In this document: in pieces, positions 63,544 to 64,000 of the stretch
Layout: each line of letters starts with the position of its first letter
How positions within the stretch are numbered: position 1 is the stretch's first letter
Assembly: GCF_030719215.1 (NCBI RefSeq)
Contig: NZ_CP120983.1
Coordinates: forward strand, 2,294,001-2,358,000
Length of the DNA: 64,000 nucleotides
Source of the DNA: Streptomyces sp. Alt3
GTDB taxonomy: Bacteria > Actinomycetota > Actinomycetes > Streptomycetales > Streptomycetaceae
Direction: 5' to 3'
Position numbers and translations under genes: made by a program
Notes under the pieces: model-generated
Database searches by the model: none
What the model was told of the DNA's origin: nothing
What the model saw: only the letters and a program-made list of their open reading frames with translations

Positions 63544-64000
63544 TCAAGTACCGCCTCGCCGCGCGTCCCCATTGCGTGTGCGTCCGGGCGTCAACCGCCA
63601 GCCGTCGCCCTCGCGTTCGACGAACCCCAGTGAGTGCAGTTCGTACAACCGCCCGAGGGCTTCGTCCGCCGACACCCCGGCGCTCCGGGCCACGTCACGG
63701 CTGCCCGTCACACCCGCCCACGGGAGCGCGTCCAGCACCTGCGCGGAGACGGCGTCCAGGACGTCCCTGGGCAGGACACGGCCGCTCCTGGCCGGGGCGA
63801 GTTCGCCGATCTCCCCGACGAGCTCGGCGATTTCGGCGGCGTCGGTGACCAGGACCCCCTCTCCGCGCAGGAGTTCGTGGACCCCGGCCGAGAGTCCGCT
63901 CGTGGCTGGGCCCGGAACCCCCATCGTGAAACGGCCCAACCGCTGTGCGTTCCGTGCGGTGACCAGCGAACCGCTGCGGTATTCGGCCTCCACCACCACG
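63544..64000 (-). CDS. dprA: DNA-processing protein DprA, C-terminal part (partial)
   Basis: Only the 3' part is in the window. [22 protein letters not shown] and [20 protein letters not shown] are the closing strands of the DprA/Smf Rossmann fold. About 60 C-terminal residues form a winged-helix domain ([34 protein letters not shown]). DprA loads RecA on single-stranded DNA. Continues beyond position 64000. Confidence 0.93.
   Translation of the reverse strand, partial: VVVEAEYRSGSLVTARNAQRLGRFTMGVPGPATSGLSAGVHELLRGEGVLVTDAAEIAELVGEIGELAPARSGRVLPRDVLDAVSAQVLDALPWAGVTGSRDVARSAGVSADEALGRLYELHSLGFVEREGDGWRLTPGRTRNGDARRGGT

Overview
This is a high-GC actinobacterial chromosome segment, almost certainly from a Streptomyces. 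It carries the sporulation sigma factor gene whiG, rpsB-tsf-pyrH-frr-cdsA and rimP-nusA-ylxR-infB in the arrangement known for that genus, very GC-rich third codon positions, many GTG starts and polyalanine/glycine low-complexity proteins. It looks like stable core chromosome. I see no transposase, integrase, tRNA, rRNA or CRISPR array.

Layout. 1-3763 (minus): the 5' part of infB (cut at its GTPase P-loop), ylxR, nusA, rimP. 3934-5925 (plus): a lipoprotein, a ferritin-like DUF4439 protein and a phosphotransferase-fold protein lacking catalytic residues. 5981-15968 (minus): proS, two GNAT acetyltransferases, ispG, a site-2 protease, dxr (so two MEP isoprenoid genes), a lipoprotein, a nucleotidyltransferase and an unusual EPSP synthase. 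16047-17993: a long acyl-CoA dehydrogenase. 18359-19924 (plus): a DUF4157 (eCIS core) protein with a C-terminal deaminase-like toxin domain, the most unusual gene here.

20039-46782 is largely a polyamine/GABA utilisation region. It holds an aldehyde dehydrogenase, a PucR regulator, a membrane ATPase, gabT, a compact operon (aminobutyraldehyde dehydrogenase, potD-potA-potB-potC, FAD-dependent polyamine oxidase), another aminobutyraldehyde dehydrogenase, and an AsnC/Lrp regulator followed by a class-III aminotransferase. Together these could import putrescine or spermidine, oxidise it (free or gamma-glutamylated) to an aminoaldehyde, oxidise that to GABA, transaminate GABA and oxidise the semialdehyde to succinate. 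Interspersed are a PAP2 phosphatase, a secreted GH18 chitinase with a typical repeat-containing chitinase promoter, a NADAR protein, an aminodeoxyfutalosine/adenosine deaminase, a glycerophosphodiesterase and a methyltransferase.

47063-50563: a two-gene ABC exporter, a LOG-family protein and a SRPBCC protein. 50651-54618: a thiamine importer operon (binding protein, fused permease, ATPase) behind a TPP riboswitch. 54700-60758: rlmN, cdsA, frr, pyrH, tsf, rpsB. 61038-64000: an M23 peptidase, a TetR regulator, whiG and the 3' end of dprA.

Notable non-coding signals are overlapping mini-ORFs in the infB leader, a perfect 10-bp inverted repeat between the polyamine operon and the NADAR gene, an 18-bp palindrome before the ABC exporter, and many strong GC-rich hairpin terminators. 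All calls rest on reading the sequence and on family knowledge; no database search was run.
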